The notes under the pieces: generated by a model
Told to the model about the DNA's origin: nothing
The model's database searches: none
Seen by the model: the letters and a program-made list of their open reading frames with translations, nothing else
Shown here: positions 9,345 through 18,748 of the stretch, piece by piece
Layout of the letters: every line of letters begins with the position of its first letter
How positions within the stretch are numbered: position 1 is the stretch's first letter
Source: Coriobacteriia bacterium
GTDB lineage: Bacteria; Actinomycetota; Coriobacteriia; WRKU01; WQUG01
Length of the DNA stretch: 64,000 bases
NCBI GenBank assembly: GCA_009779855.1
Contig: WRBC01000001.1
Coordinates: 168,444 to 232,443, forward strand
Direction of reading: 5' to 3'
Program-made: the position numbers and the translations under genes

Positions 9345-10307
9345 ATGGCAGAAGGACAAGAAGACAAGGCACAAAGTGGCGGCATTTTGAATAATCCTAA
9401 AAGCCTGCCTTTTTTTGCACACTTTAATGAGCTTCGTAAAAGGCTAACCAGCTACATCATTGTTTTAGTAGCACTAAGCTTTCTTTTCTACTGGGAACCG
9501 ATTCATCTAGCTATTATGAACATCTTCTTTAGGGATGTTATACCCCGCATTCCTGATGGACAGTTCGCCCTTATGGGAATGTTTGACGCGATGACGTTTC
9601 GCTTCACCGTAGGTGTTTACGGGGCACTGATTGTTACCAGCCCCTTTTTGCTTTATCAAATATTTGCCTTTTTTGCGCCTGCCATGAAGGGTAAAGAGCG
9701 CAAATGGGTTTTCCCTACAGTGCTTGCCGCAGGAGGCCTCTTTGTCACAGGGGTTCTGTTTGCGTACTTCCTTATAATGCCCATGACGATTGAATTTTTA
9801 TTAGGTCAACACACTGCCTATACCTTTGAGGTACCCAGGGCACAGGACTGGCTTTCTGGCGTTGCCTTAGTACTTATTGCTTTTGGTATCAGTTTCGAAC
9901 TTCCTCTGGTCATCTTTGCTCTTATAGGACTGGGGATTGTTGGATATCCTACAATCAGGGAATCGTGGCGCGTTGCCTATGTTTCTTTGTTTATCTTTGC
10001 AGCTATCATTACCCCAGACAGGGGGCCGGTTACAACGCTTGCCCTGGGACTTTCTTTGCTGATTCTGTATGAAAGCGGGCTTATTGCCTCGCGCTTTTTA
10101 CTGGCAAATCGCGTGGATCAGCAGTACATTGAAGCTTATGAGCAGATGCTGCTTTATGATAACGCGCCTACTAATGATAAGGACAAGCTAGCGAAACGTG
10201 CGAAACTTAAGAAGCAGGCCGAGGCCGCGACAGCACGTATAAAGGCACGGGAAGCGCGCAAAGCGACAGAGGATTCTACAGAACAAGAATCCTCAGAGGG
10301 GGAGTAA
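9345..10307 (+). CDS. tatC: Sec-independent translocase TatC
   Basis: FFAHFNELRKRLTSYI..., multi-TM, PFLLYQIFAFFAPAMKGKERKW, ITPDRGPVT. Confidence 0.95.
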   Translation: MAEGQEDKAQSGGILNNPKSLPFFAHFNELRKRLTSYIIVLVALSFLFYWEPIHLAIMNIFFRDVIPRIPDGQFALMGMFDAMTFRFTVGVYGALIVTSPFLLYQIFAFFAPAMKGKERKWVFPTVLAAGGLFVTGVLFAYFLIMPMTIEFLLGQHTAYTFEVPRAQDWLSGVALVLIAFGISFELPLVIFALIGLGIVGYPTIRESWRVAYVSLFIFAAIITPDRGPVTTLALGLSLLILYESGLIASRFLLANRVDQQYIEAYEQMLLYDNAPTNDKDKLAKRAKLKKQAEAATARIKAREARKATEDSTEQESSEGE

Positions 10308-10312
10308 GACCC

Positions 10313-10750
10313 ATGCATGAGATGAGTATTATGCAGTCGGTACTTGATGCGGCATTTGAGGCTCTTAAGCAGTCAGGCGAGACACGCATTACTGAAATAA
10401 GCCTCACCATAGGTGAACAGACTGACATCCAGGAAATTCCTTTAAACTTTGCCTTTGACGCATTAAAGCAGAACACCCCAGCACGTAATGCGCGCCTTAG
10501 GGTAAAGATGTTTTCAACTAGATCACACTGCAATGATTGTGCTGCAGACTTTGACCACGATCGCTTTTCGATGCTCTGCCCGATATGTGGGTCAGTAGAC
10601 ATTGCATTACTTACAGGGCGCGAATTGCGAATAGATGGCATGGAAGCGGACAGTCAGCCTTTTGAAGGTGCAGATGAAAATGTCGATATCTTCGCAGACA
10701 TAATTGAAGAGGCTCGTGCAGAGGCGGCACATACCCTAAAGGACTCATAA
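10313..10750 (+). CDS. hypA: Hydrogenase/urease nickel incorporation protein HypA
   Basis: MHEMSIMQSVLDAA N-terminus; zinc motif CNDC...CPIC. Confidence 0.93.
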   Translation: MHEMSIMQSVLDAAFEALKQSGETRITEISLTIGEQTDIQEIPLNFAFDALKQNTPARNARLRVKMFSTRSHCNDCAADFDHDRFSMLCPICGSVDIALLTGRELRIDGMEADSQPFEGADENVDIFADIIEEARAEAAHTLKDS

Positions 10751-11412
10751 TGACCCATATTGATATTAATAAGCCCATTCTTGACAAGAACGACAGACTG
10801 GCGCAGTCAAATAAGGAGCTGCTGCATAAAAAAGGGATATTTACCCTGGACCTGATGGCAAGTCCAGGAGCAGGTAAAACAACAGCGATTCTCGCTACGA
10901 TTGAGGCGCTAAAAGATCGCTACAATATCGCTGTTATAGAGGGTGATATCGCGTCAAACGTGGACGCACTTAAAATTAAGGCCGCAGGAATTCCTGCTGT
11001 GCAAATTAACACAGGAGGAATCTGTCACCTAGAATCCGATATGATTCGCAGTGCTCTAGACCAACTGCCGCTGGATAATCTAGACTTCATCATAATAGAA
11101 AATGTAGGAAACTTAGTATGTACTACAGAGTTTTATCTGGGTGAAGACGCGAAGGTAATGATTCTTTCCGTCCCAGAGGGTGATGACAAGCCTCACAAAT
11201 ACCCTGGGATTTTTCAGACCTCAAAGGCAGTACTGGTAAGCAAGACAGATACTTTGCCGGTATTTGATTTCGATATGGACGACTTCAATAAAACGGTGGG
11301 TTCGCTTAATCCTAAAGCCCCTATTTTTCCTGTGTCAGCTAAGTCTGGGGAAGGGATGAGCGACTGGACAGAGTGGCTGGTTGCTCAAATTGAGGCCAAG
11401 CGCCTGAGTTGA
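10750..11412 (+). CDS. hypB: Hydrogenase nickel incorporation GTPase HypB
   Basis: SPGAGKTTAILATIEAL, EGDIASNVDA, IENVGNLVC, SKTD motifs; lacks an N-terminal His-rich tail. Confidence 0.94.
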   Translation: MTHIDINKPILDKNDRLAQSNKELLHKKGIFTLDLMASPGAGKTTAILATIEALKDRYNIAVIEGDIASNVDALKIKAAGIPAVQINTGGICHLESDMIRSALDQLPLDNLDFIIIENVGNLVCTTEFYLGEDAKVMILSVPEGDDKPHKYPGIFQTSKAVLVSKTDTLPVFDFDMDDFNKTVGSLNPKAPIFPVSAKSGEGMSDWTEWLVAQIEAKRLS

Positions 11413-11510
11413 TATGAATTGCGTTAATTGGTAACTTTTTGTTTTAGCTGGTTTGCGCTTATCCTTCACTATTCTCTAATCTGCGATGTTACTTTCCTGT
11501 TGCAGAAAAC

Positions 11511-11539
11511 TTGACAACATCACACTTAGATTATAATAT
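11511..11539 (+). promoter_or_regulatory. Candidate housekeeping promoter upstream of dnaK
   Basis: TTGACA (11511-11516) and TATAAT (11532-11537); 15-nt spacing is short, TAATAT two nt downstream gives 17. Confidence 0.5.
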
Positions 11540-11617
11540 GGTTGATGATAAAGTTTATCTGTGTGTAAAACCATGACAAAAATAAATATGGAATAAGAAC
11601 AGAAAGGGAGTATTACT

Positions 11618-13531
11618 ATGTCTAAAGTATTAGGAATCGATTTAGGTACTACCAATAGTGCAATGGCACTTATTGAAGGTGGCGAGCCTACTATTGTTAT
11701 TAACGCAGAAGGGGACCGTACGACACCAAGTGTCGTAGCCTTCCGTAAAGAGGGTGACCGTCTTGTCGGTAAGCCTGCAAAGAATCAGGCAGTTACCAAT
11801 CCTGTGAACACTATTGGTTCAATCAAGCGCTTTATTGGTCGCAAGTATTCCGAAGTAAGTGGCGAGCTAAAGACAGTTAGCTATAAGGTTGTTTCTGGTA
11901 AGGGTGGCCGTGTAGAAGTAGAGATTGACGGCAAAAACTACACACCAGAAGAGATCAGTGCTATGACTCTGCAGAAGCTAAAGACTGATGCTGAAAAATA
12001 TCTAGGTGAAAAAATCACTGAAGCTGTTATTACGGTGCCAGCTTACTTTAACGATGCCCAGCGTCAAGCAACTAAGGACGCTGGCAAGATTGCTGGTCTT
12101 GATGTAAAGCGTATTGTAAACGAGCCCACTGCTGCTGCTCTTGCCTATGGTCTAGACAAGGCTGGAAAAGAGCAAAAGGTTCTCATTTTTGACCTTGGTG
12201 GCGGCACGTTTGATGTGTCAGTGCTCGAGCTAGGTGACAATGTTGTAGAGGTAATGGCTACAAGCGGTGATAACCAACTAGGTGGCGATGACTGGGATCA
12301 AAAGATTATTGACTGGATGGCAGATAAGTTCCAGGCTGACCAGGGGGTAGACTTGCGTGCGGACAAGATGGCACTGCAGCGTCTAAAGGAAGCAGCTGAG
12401 CGCGCAAAAATGGAGCTCTCAACAGCCCAGAGTGCACATATAAACCTACCTTTTATTACTGCTGATGCCAGTGGACCAAAGCACCTTGACTACACACTAT
12501 CACGTGCAGACTTTGAGAAGCTAACCAGCGACTTGCTAGAACGCACTAAAAAGCCTGTTCAGCAGGCCATGAAGGATGCAGGCGTCAAGATGGGTGAAAT
12601 CGATGAGGTCATCCTTGTCGGTGGATCTACCAGAATGCCAGCAGTTCAGGAAATGGTGAAGAAGCTCACAGGTAAAGATCCTCACATGGGGGTGAATCCT
12701 GACGAAGTGGTAGCACTGGGTGCTGCTGTTCAGGGTGGGGTGCTCTCGGGCGATTTTGGCAAGGGCGATATCTTATTGCTAGATGTTACCCCGCTATCTC
12801 TGGGTGTAGAGACCATGGGTGGCATTAGTACGAAAATGATTGAGCGCAATACCACTATTCCTACCCGTAAGACAGAGACTTATTCGACAGCCGCTGATGG
12901 ACAAACCAGCGTAGAGATTCACGTCTTGCAGGGCGAGCGTGAGATGGCTGCAGCAAATAAGACGCTTGGACGTTTTACTTTGGCCAATATTCCGCCAGCG
13001 CCGCGCGGTGTGCCTCAGATTGAAGTGACTTTTGATATTGACGCGAATGGTATTGTGAACGTATCAGCAAAAGATCGCGGAACGGGGCAGGAGCAAAAAA
13101 TTACTATCACAGGATCCACGGGTCTTTCTGATGAAGAAGTTGATTCAATGGTCTCAGATGCAGAAGCTCATGCTGACGAAGATGCAAAGCTGAAAGAAAG
13201 TGTTGAAGCGCGCAATACTGCTGATTCGCTTGTGTATCAAACAGAGAAGACTATCACTGATTTGGGTGATAAGGTTCCTGCAGATACGAAGGATGAAGTT
13301 GAAGCTGCTATTGCAGAGGTAAAGACTGCACTAGAGGGCGAAGATGTTGAAGACATCAAAGCAAAAACTGAAACTCTAACTACTGCAAGCTTCAAGCTGG
13401 CAGAGATTGCCTACCAGCAGGTGCAGGACGAAGCAGATGCAGAAAGTAGCGATGCTGATGCTGCAAATGAAGAAGGCGAAGAGGTTGTTGACGGAGACTT
13501 TGAAGTAGTTGAAGAAGATGACAAAAAATAA
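11618..13531 (+). CDS. dnaK: Chaperone DnaK (Hsp70)
   Basis: [23 protein letters not shown]...; full-length Hsp70. Confidence 0.99.
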   Translation: MSKVLGIDLGTTNSAMALIEGGEPTIVINAEGDRTTPSVVAFRKEGDRLVGKPAKNQAVTNPVNTIGSIKRFIGRKYSEVSGELKTVSYKVVSGKGGRVEVEIDGKNYTPEEISAMTLQKLKTDAEKYLGEKITEAVITVPAYFNDAQRQATKDAGKIAGLDVKRIVNEPTAAALAYGLDKAGKEQKVLIFDLGGGTFDVSVLELGDNVVEVMATSGDNQLGGDDWDQKIIDWMADKFQADQGVDLRADKMALQRLKEAAERAKMELSTAQSAHINLPFITADASGPKHLDYTLSRADFEKLTSDLLERTKKPVQQAMKDAGVKMGEIDEVILVGGSTRMPAVQEMVKKLTGKDPHMGVNPDEVVALGAAVQGGVLSGDFGKGDILLLDVTPLSLGVETMGGISTKMIERNTTIPTRKTETYSTAADGQTSVEIHVLQGEREMAAANKTLGRFTLANIPPAPRGVPQIEVTFDIDANGIVNVSAKDRGTGQEQKITITGSTGLSDEEVDSMVSDAEAHADEDAKLKESVEARNTADSLVYQTEKTITDLGDKVPADTKDEVEAAIAEVKTALEGEDVEDIKAKTETLTTASFKLAEIAYQQVQDEADAESSDADAANEEGEEVVDGDFEVVEEDDKK

Positions 13532-14099
13532 AGCGAACAAGAATAGTTCTGAAGCTGCTGCAGACAATGCGGCAGCTTCAGACGCAGAGGCGCAGGACAC
13601 TCAGGCAGCTACGGCAAGCACTGATGACCAGTCAGAGGTTGAAATGCTGCTTGCACAAATGGAAGAGTTCCGCGATAAAGCCTTGCGTGCTCAGGCTGAA
13701 TTTGAAAACAGTAAAAAGCGCTTGCAGGCGCAGCAAGCAACAGCACTGCTGCGTGCAAGTGAGCGTGTAGTTACTGCCCTCATTCCCGCAATGGATGACA
13801 TAGAGTTTGCTGTGGCACATGCACAAGAATCCGAAAACGATATGTTAGCAGGACTGCAGGCAATTCAGTCAAAATTGACAGCGGTTCTTGGCTCAGAGCA
13901 AGTAGAAATCATTGATCCTGTGGGTCAGACTTTCGACCACAATACAGCACAGGCTGTTCAGATGATCGAGGATGCTACTGTGCCAGATCAGACTGTCGCG
14001 CAGGTGCTGCAAAAGGGTTATGTAATGGGCAAGGACAGCGATAATCCACGTATCTTGCGTCCGGCAATGGTAGTGGTGTCAACAAATCCCAATTCATGA
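13518..14099 (+). CDS. grpE: Nucleotide exchange factor GrpE
   Basis: Overlaps dnaK stop; [18 protein letters not shown]..., [10 protein letters not shown]-like core, [25 protein letters not shown]. Confidence 0.93.
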   Translation: MTKNKANKNSSEAAADNAAASDAEAQDTQAATASTDDQSEVEMLLAQMEEFRDKALRAQAEFENSKKRLQAQQATALLRASERVVTALIPAMDDIEFAVAHAQESENDMLAGLQAIQSKLTAVLGSEQVEIIDPVGQTFDHNTAQAVQMIEDATVPDQTVAQVLQKGYVMGKDSDNPRILRPAMVVVSTNPNS

Positions 14100-14119
14100 A
14101 GATCGGAGGGTAGAGAGTC

Positions 14120-15061
14120 ATGGCAGAAAAAAAGAATTATTACGACCTGCTAGGGGTCTCAAAAACCGCCGATGCTGATGAGATCAAGAAGGCGTTTCGA
14201 AAGAAGGCGCGTGAACATCATCCTGACACAGGTGGGGATGAGGAAGTCTTCAAGCAAGTCAACGAGGCCTACGAAATCCTCTCTGACAAAGAGAAGCGGT
14301 CTCAGTATGACCAGTTCGGTCAGTACTTCGGAGAGAACGGCCCAGGTCCAGGCTATGGTCCTGGCGGCAATCCTTTCGGTGGTGCTGCAGGTGGTTCTGG
14401 CGGCTATCAGCGTGTAGATTTTGACATGAGTGATATCTTTGGTTCGATGTTTGGTGGTGCTGCAGGTGGCAGTCCCTTTGGACGTCGCGGTCCCGTAAAA
14501 GGACAGGACTATCAGATGGATGTTACCGTTAGCTTTGACGAGTCTCTTGCAGGGACTACGCGCAAGGCCCATATTGCGGCATCTACTCCCACTGGATCAG
14601 GCAAAGATATGTCGGTGAACATTCCTGCTGGCGTGGTAGATGGTCAAAAGTTGAAGTTTCGCGGCAAGGGCGGTGTGAGCGAATCAGGTGGCCCTCGTGG
14701 TGATCTAACAATCGCTGTCAGTATTGCCCCTCACCCCTACTTCAAGCGGGATAAGGCTGATGTAGTACTTGATTTGCCTTTATCAGTAAGCGAAGCAGCT
14801 CTAGGAACAACGGTAACGGTGCCACTGCCCCTTCCCGGTGAAGGGGGAAGCAAGGCTAAGTTAAAGATTCCCGCAGGGACGCAGGCAGGAAAAGTATTTA
14901 GGATGAAGGGCAAGGGTGCCCCAAGACTTAAGGGTAAGGGTAACGGGGACCTGTTGGTGAAGGCTATGGTAGAGACGCCAAAGAAGCTCAATACTAAGCA
15001 GAAAAAACTACTGAAAGAATTGCAGGAGCTCGATGGTGACCTAAGAAAGCACTTTGGATAG
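14120..15061 (+). CDS. DnaJ/CbpA-type co-chaperone lacking the zinc-finger domain
   Basis: J-domain [32 protein letters not shown] region, C-terminal domain; no CxxCxGxG repeats. Confidence 0.93.
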   Translation: MAEKKNYYDLLGVSKTADADEIKKAFRKKAREHHPDTGGDEEVFKQVNEAYEILSDKEKRSQYDQFGQYFGENGPGPGYGPGGNPFGGAAGGSGGYQRVDFDMSDIFGSMFGGAAGGSPFGRRGPVKGQDYQMDVTVSFDESLAGTTRKAHIAASTPTGSGKDMSVNIPAGVVDGQKLKFRGKGGVSESGGPRGDLTIAVSIAPHPYFKRDKADVVLDLPLSVSEAALGTTVTVPLPLPGEGGSKAKLKIPAGTQAGKVFRMKGKGAPRLKGKGNGDLLVKAMVETPKKLNTKQKKLLKELQELDGDLRKHFG

Positions 15062-15073
15062 GGGATGGGAAGT

Positions 15074-15466
15074 ATGAGACGAGAAAAACACCGTCCCGTA
15101 TACATGATTGGAATAGCAGCAGAGCTTGCGGGTGTACATCCGCAAACTCTGCGTATCTACGAGCGCAAGCAGCTTGTAGAACCAAAGCGCACTGGCGGAA
15201 ACACTCGCCTTTATTCCGATGCTGACATAGAGCGTCTGAAACTCATCCAGGAATTGACCCAGGAAGAGGGCATTAATCTTGCAGGTGTAGTGCGCATTAT
15301 AGAGCTGGAAGAAGAGCGCGATCGTCTTTTAGGTGAGGTCGAAGATTTAAGAGAAGAAATTCGTGAAATGAAGCGCGAAGCCATCAGGGCAGAGCTTCTG
15401 GCGGCTCGCAGCAAAGCTATCGTTCCTTTGGGTAATGTGTCAGTAGCTAGAATAGAGCACACCTAA
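15074..15466 (+). CDS. hspR: MerR-family heat shock repressor HspR
   Basis: YMIGIAAELAGVHPQTLRIYERKQLVEPKRTGGNTRLYSDADIERL; last gene of dnaK operon. Confidence 0.92.
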   Translation: MRREKHRPVYMIGIAAELAGVHPQTLRIYERKQLVEPKRTGGNTRLYSDADIERLKLIQELTQEEGINLAGVVRIIELEEERDRLLGEVEDLREEIREMKREAIRAELLAARSKAIVPLGNVSVARIEHT

Positions 15467-15565
15467 TACGCATACGAACTTTAGAAATCTTTACAACTTG
15501 ACCTGAAATTTTTATGACCTGGCCCAAAAGAAGAATGTCCAAAATTTAGGGGTCATTTCATTAGA

Positions 15566-15651
15566 TGGTGCCGGAGGAGGGATTTGAACCCTCACGAGGT
15601 TGCCCTCAATGGATTTTGAATCCACCGCGTCTGCCGTTCCGCCACTCCGGC
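15566..15651 (-). tRNA. tRNA-Leu(CAA), CCA end encoded
   Basis: Reverse complement GCCGGAGTGGCGGAACGGCAGACGCGGTGGATTCAAAATCCATTGAGGGCAACCTCGTGAGGGTTCAAATCCCTCCTCCGGCACCA folds as cloverleaf with long variable arm; anticodon loop TTCAAAA. Confidence 0.96.
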
Positions 15652-15693
15652 AAAGAGAAGCATCAAAAACGCGTATAACAGTATAACGCAATT

Positions 15694-16446
15694 TTAAGGA
15701 CGCATTTCAGGTAAATGTTTCCAGAGACGTTTTGGCATGAATGCCTGACGTCTTTTTTCGTTGATGCGCTCTGGTATGCAGACGGCATCATAAAATGATT
15801 TCCACAAATTTTGATATTCTTCATCGTCAGAACTGATTTTTGGAAGCTGTATATCCTCTGCACTGCTTAGAATCCACTGCCCATTTTCTGACAAGCCTGC
15901 AAGTTGGTGCACTTCGTCGTAAACAACAAAGGGTTGCACATTAAAACGGGCAGAGAAGTGATCCATAACTAAAGGCAAAACACTATGTTTTGGATTGATG
16001 GTGGCACAATAAATGCCCCTTGGGTCGCCTGATTCGATTTTCGCAAAGCGGGCAAACATTATCATGCGTTGCTGCTCCATTCCGACACTGCGGTAGAGCT
16101 CTTCAATGGGTAAAATGTCAGGGTGAGAAATATCGTCAAGGGCTACACGACCTCGCGCGAAGCCCTGTCGCAAGTAGCGATAGATAAGCATTTCCTTATC
16201 TGCATCCGTCGCACAGTAGCAAGCACGAATTTTTTGCCATGCTAGTCGACCCAATTTTTTATGGATTCCGTTGCGTACTCGTTGCCAGTGCTCATCAGTA
16301 GTAACTACAGGATAAAGTACTTGCTCTAACTGATATTGAAGACCCTGTTCGCAGGCGATGTTGTCGGGCTGCTCTTTGCGTGTGTAGGCTTCAAAAATGC
16401 AGCAGAGCAACCCTTCTAGACTGTTATCGTAAGTGTAGATTAACAT
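15694..16446 (-). CDS. DUF4130/TIGR03915-like probable DNA metabolism protein
   Basis: MLIYTYDNSLEGLLCCIFEAY start typical of this family; immediately downstream of the partner radical SAM gene. Confidence 0.8.
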   Translation of the reverse strand: MLIYTYDNSLEGLLCCIFEAYTRKEQPDNIACEQGLQYQLEQVLYPVVTTDEHWQRVRNGIHKKLGRLAWQKIRACYCATDADKEMLIYRYLRQGFARGRVALDDISHPDILPIEELYRSVGMEQQRMIMFARFAKIESGDPRGIYCATINPKHSVLPLVMDHFSARFNVQPFVVYDEVHQLAGLSENGQWILSSAEDIQLPKISSDDEEYQNLWKSFYDAVCIPERINEKRRQAFMPKRLWKHLPEMRP

Positions 16447-16462
16447 GAAGCAGATACCCAAT

Positions 16463-17902
16463 CTAAAAAAGCACGAGCTGCTTCGAGGCCTGTTCCAGTT
16501 TTCTGACTTCTCGAAAACTGCGTTTACGTGCTTCGTCACTTGTTAGGCCTTGGTAGATGGCCTGATGTTCAAACTTTAGTCCGTCACGGTACTTTCCTTT
16601 GGCGGTAATAAACCACTGCGCACGCTTCAGTACAATGCGCAGCGCAGCCAGGGCGTCAAAGTCTAATGCACCTGACCTACGCGCACGTACAATCTTTTGA
16701 GCACCAGTAGGACCAATTCCAGGCACACGAATTAACTCATCGGCGGAGGCCCGGTTTACTTCAAGGGGAAAACGGTCTAGGTTGCGTAAAGCCCAGAGGC
16801 ACTTTGGATCAAGCAGAGGGTCAAGGTGTGGTGCTTCGGGGGAGAGCAATTCGTCAACAGAGAAGTTGTAGAAGCGCAACAGCCAGTCAGATTGATAAAG
16901 ACGATGTTCACGAACTAAGGGCACGCTACCGTCGGATTCAGCAAGGCTGGAATTGCGCTGGATGATTTGATTGTCTCCTACAGGAACATAGGCAGAATAG
17001 AAAACACGTTTCATGTTGAATTGCGCATATAAGTTAGCAGAGGTCTTTAGAATCTGGTAATCATTTTCTGGGCTTGCCCCGATAATCATCTGTGTTGCTT
17101 GTCCAGCAGGAGCAAAGCGCGAAGGCCTACCCAATTTTCGCTGCGCTGGCATACAGTCGTCAAGTCCTGTACAGGTTCCTTGTACTTCGCAGGTGCTGCA
17201 TCCTGCGGCAAGTTTTAGAGCAAGCGAGTCGTCTTTTCTGCTTAGGCTGAGAGAGTCTTTACGACTTTCTCTGCGATTTTTCCATTCCAGCAAATTCTGC
17301 CTACTCTCACCAATGGAATCGCGGATTTGGCTCATCGGGGCAAAGATTGATGACGGATTCTTATCGGGTGCTAATTGGTTCAGACTAGTAGAACTAGGTA
17401 GTTCAATATTGATGCTAAGGCGGTCAACCAAATGCCCCAATTGACTTACGATTTCAGGCGACGTTCCTGGAATCCCCTTGGCATGGATGTATCCATTGAA
17501 GCCATAATCGTTGCGCAGAATACTCAGCGCAGCAACCATGCGGGCAGTAGCATAGTCAGGGTTGACGACAACACCAGAAGAAAGAAAGAGTCCTTCAATG
17601 TAATTGCGACGATAGAACTCGATAACGAGGTCAGCTAGCTCTCGTGGTTCAAAGCTAGTTCGTGGTTGATCTTTACTAATGCGATTAGTGCAGTAAGCAC
17701 AGTTGTAGGTACAGTCATTACTCATGAGCACTTTAAGCAAAGCAATGCAGCGCCCGTCGGCAGAGAAGCTATGGCAGATGCCTCCAGAGCAAGCATTTCC
17801 TAACAGTCCTGGCAAAGCACTACGATTCACTCCACTGCTGGTGCAGGCAGCATCGTACTTTGCTGCCCCAGTAAGTATCTCTAACTTTTGTTCGGTATTC
17901 AT
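16463..17902 (-). CDS. Putative DNA modification/repair radical SAM protein (TIGR03916-like) with C-terminal helix-hairpin-helix
   Basis: CxxxCxxC in SNDCTYNCAYCTNR; HhH RVPGIGPTGAQKIVRAR; second Cys cluster CSTCEVQGTCTGLDDC. Confidence 0.88.
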   Translation of the reverse strand: MNTEQKLEILTGAAKYDAACTSSGVNRSALPGLLGNACSGGICHSFSADGRCIALLKVLMSNDCTYNCAYCTNRISKDQPRTSFEPRELADLVIEFYRRNYIEGLFLSSGVVVNPDYATARMVAALSILRNDYGFNGYIHAKGIPGTSPEIVSQLGHLVDRLSINIELPSSTSLNQLAPDKNPSSIFAPMSQIRDSIGESRQNLLEWKNRRESRKDSLSLSRKDDSLALKLAAGCSTCEVQGTCTGLDDCMPAQRKLGRPSRFAPAGQATQMIIGASPENDYQILKTSANLYAQFNMKRVFYSAYVPVGDNQIIQRNSSLAESDGSVPLVREHRLYQSDWLLRFYNFSVDELLSPEAPHLDPLLDPKCLWALRNLDRFPLEVNRASADELIRVPGIGPTGAQKIVRARRSGALDFDALAALRIVLKRAQWFITAKGKYRDGLKFEHQAIYQGLTSDEARKRSFREVRKLEQASKQLVLF

Positions 17903-17984
17903 GCTTCCAGTATAAGCAAACAGATATTCACTGTCAAACAGACGTTTGTATCTACAGTGTTTATGATAGACTTGCTCTATCTAA

Positions 17985-18129
17985 GAACTCGGGAGCTGCC
18001 ATGCACTAGATATAGGCGGCTGAGAGGCGGATACTACTGCACCTTTGCAGGGGCTTGATGTGTTGCATCATCAGGGCAGTAGCCGCGACCGAAAACACGG
18101 TGCCGGTAATGCGGCACACGGAGAAAGGA
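17985..18129 (+). ncRNA. TPP riboswitch (THI element) upstream of thiT
   Basis: ACTCGGGAGCTGCC 5' motif, invariant CTGAGA at 18020-18025, GTGCC-GGTAATGC-GGCAC arm, 3' end abutting GAGAAAGGA ribosome-binding site; genes downstream are thiamine transport and pyrophosphokinase. Confidence 0.85.
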
Positions 18130-18135
18130 ATAACT

Positions 18136-18726
18136 ATGAGGGATAGTCGTATTCGGCTAATTGCTGAAATCGGTCTTGCAGTGGCCTTGTCAATTGCGCT
18201 TAACGCCGTATTTACCCTACTTGTGCCTATTGGTATGCCTTTTGGGGGCAGTCTATCACTAAACATGCTTCCCATTATTCTTCTTGCGCTTATGCGTGGT
18301 CCTTTTGTGGGTGTTATCACGGGGGTGCTCGTTGGTTTTTCGGACTTAATGTTTGACCCTTTTGTAATTTCTATTCCCCAGATGCTTCTAGACTATCCTG
18401 TTGCTTATGGTCTGGTTGGTCTAGCAGGCCTCTTTGCACTGCGTCCAGAAAGGGTGCAGCAGCTAGGTGAGGGGCATAGTCCAACCATAGCGAAGCTGAT
18501 GACCTATGCTGTACTTGGTGTTCTTGTTGGGTCGTTGGCCCGCTTGGGCTCGCATGTTCTGTCGGGCGTAATTTTCTTTGGACAGTATGCCCCTGAAGCT
18601 CAAAATATCTGGCTGTATTCGCTTGTGTATAACCTTACCTTTATGGGTCCTAATATGATTCTTGCTGCCATACTGGCTGCAGTGACCTTTCCCGTTGTTT
18701 ATCGTTTCGTAATAGCCTCAGATTAG
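18136..18726 (+). CDS. thiT: ECF-type thiamine transporter substrate-binding subunit ThiT
   Basis: GGSLSLNMLPIILLAL, LLDYPVAYGLVGLAGLF, SHVLSGVIFFGQYAPE, LYSLVYN motifs; TPP riboswitch upstream. Confidence 0.9.
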   Translation: MRDSRIRLIAEIGLAVALSIALNAVFTLLVPIGMPFGGSLSLNMLPIILLALMRGPFVGVITGVLVGFSDLMFDPFVISIPQMLLDYPVAYGLVGLAGLFALRPERVQQLGEGHSPTIAKLMTYAVLGVLVGSLARLGSHVLSGVIFFGQYAPEAQNIWLYSLVYNLTFMGPNMILAAILAAVTFPVVYRFVIASD

Positions 18727-18748
18727 CTAGCAAGGGTGGGGATTGCAT

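Noticed and set aside
11413-11617. HAIR operator (CTTGAGT-N7-ACTCAAG) expected for HspR upstream of dnaK
   Set aside because: No recognisable HAIR or CIRCE inverted repeat seen in the interval; only a promoter-like TTGACA/TATAAT pair is supported.
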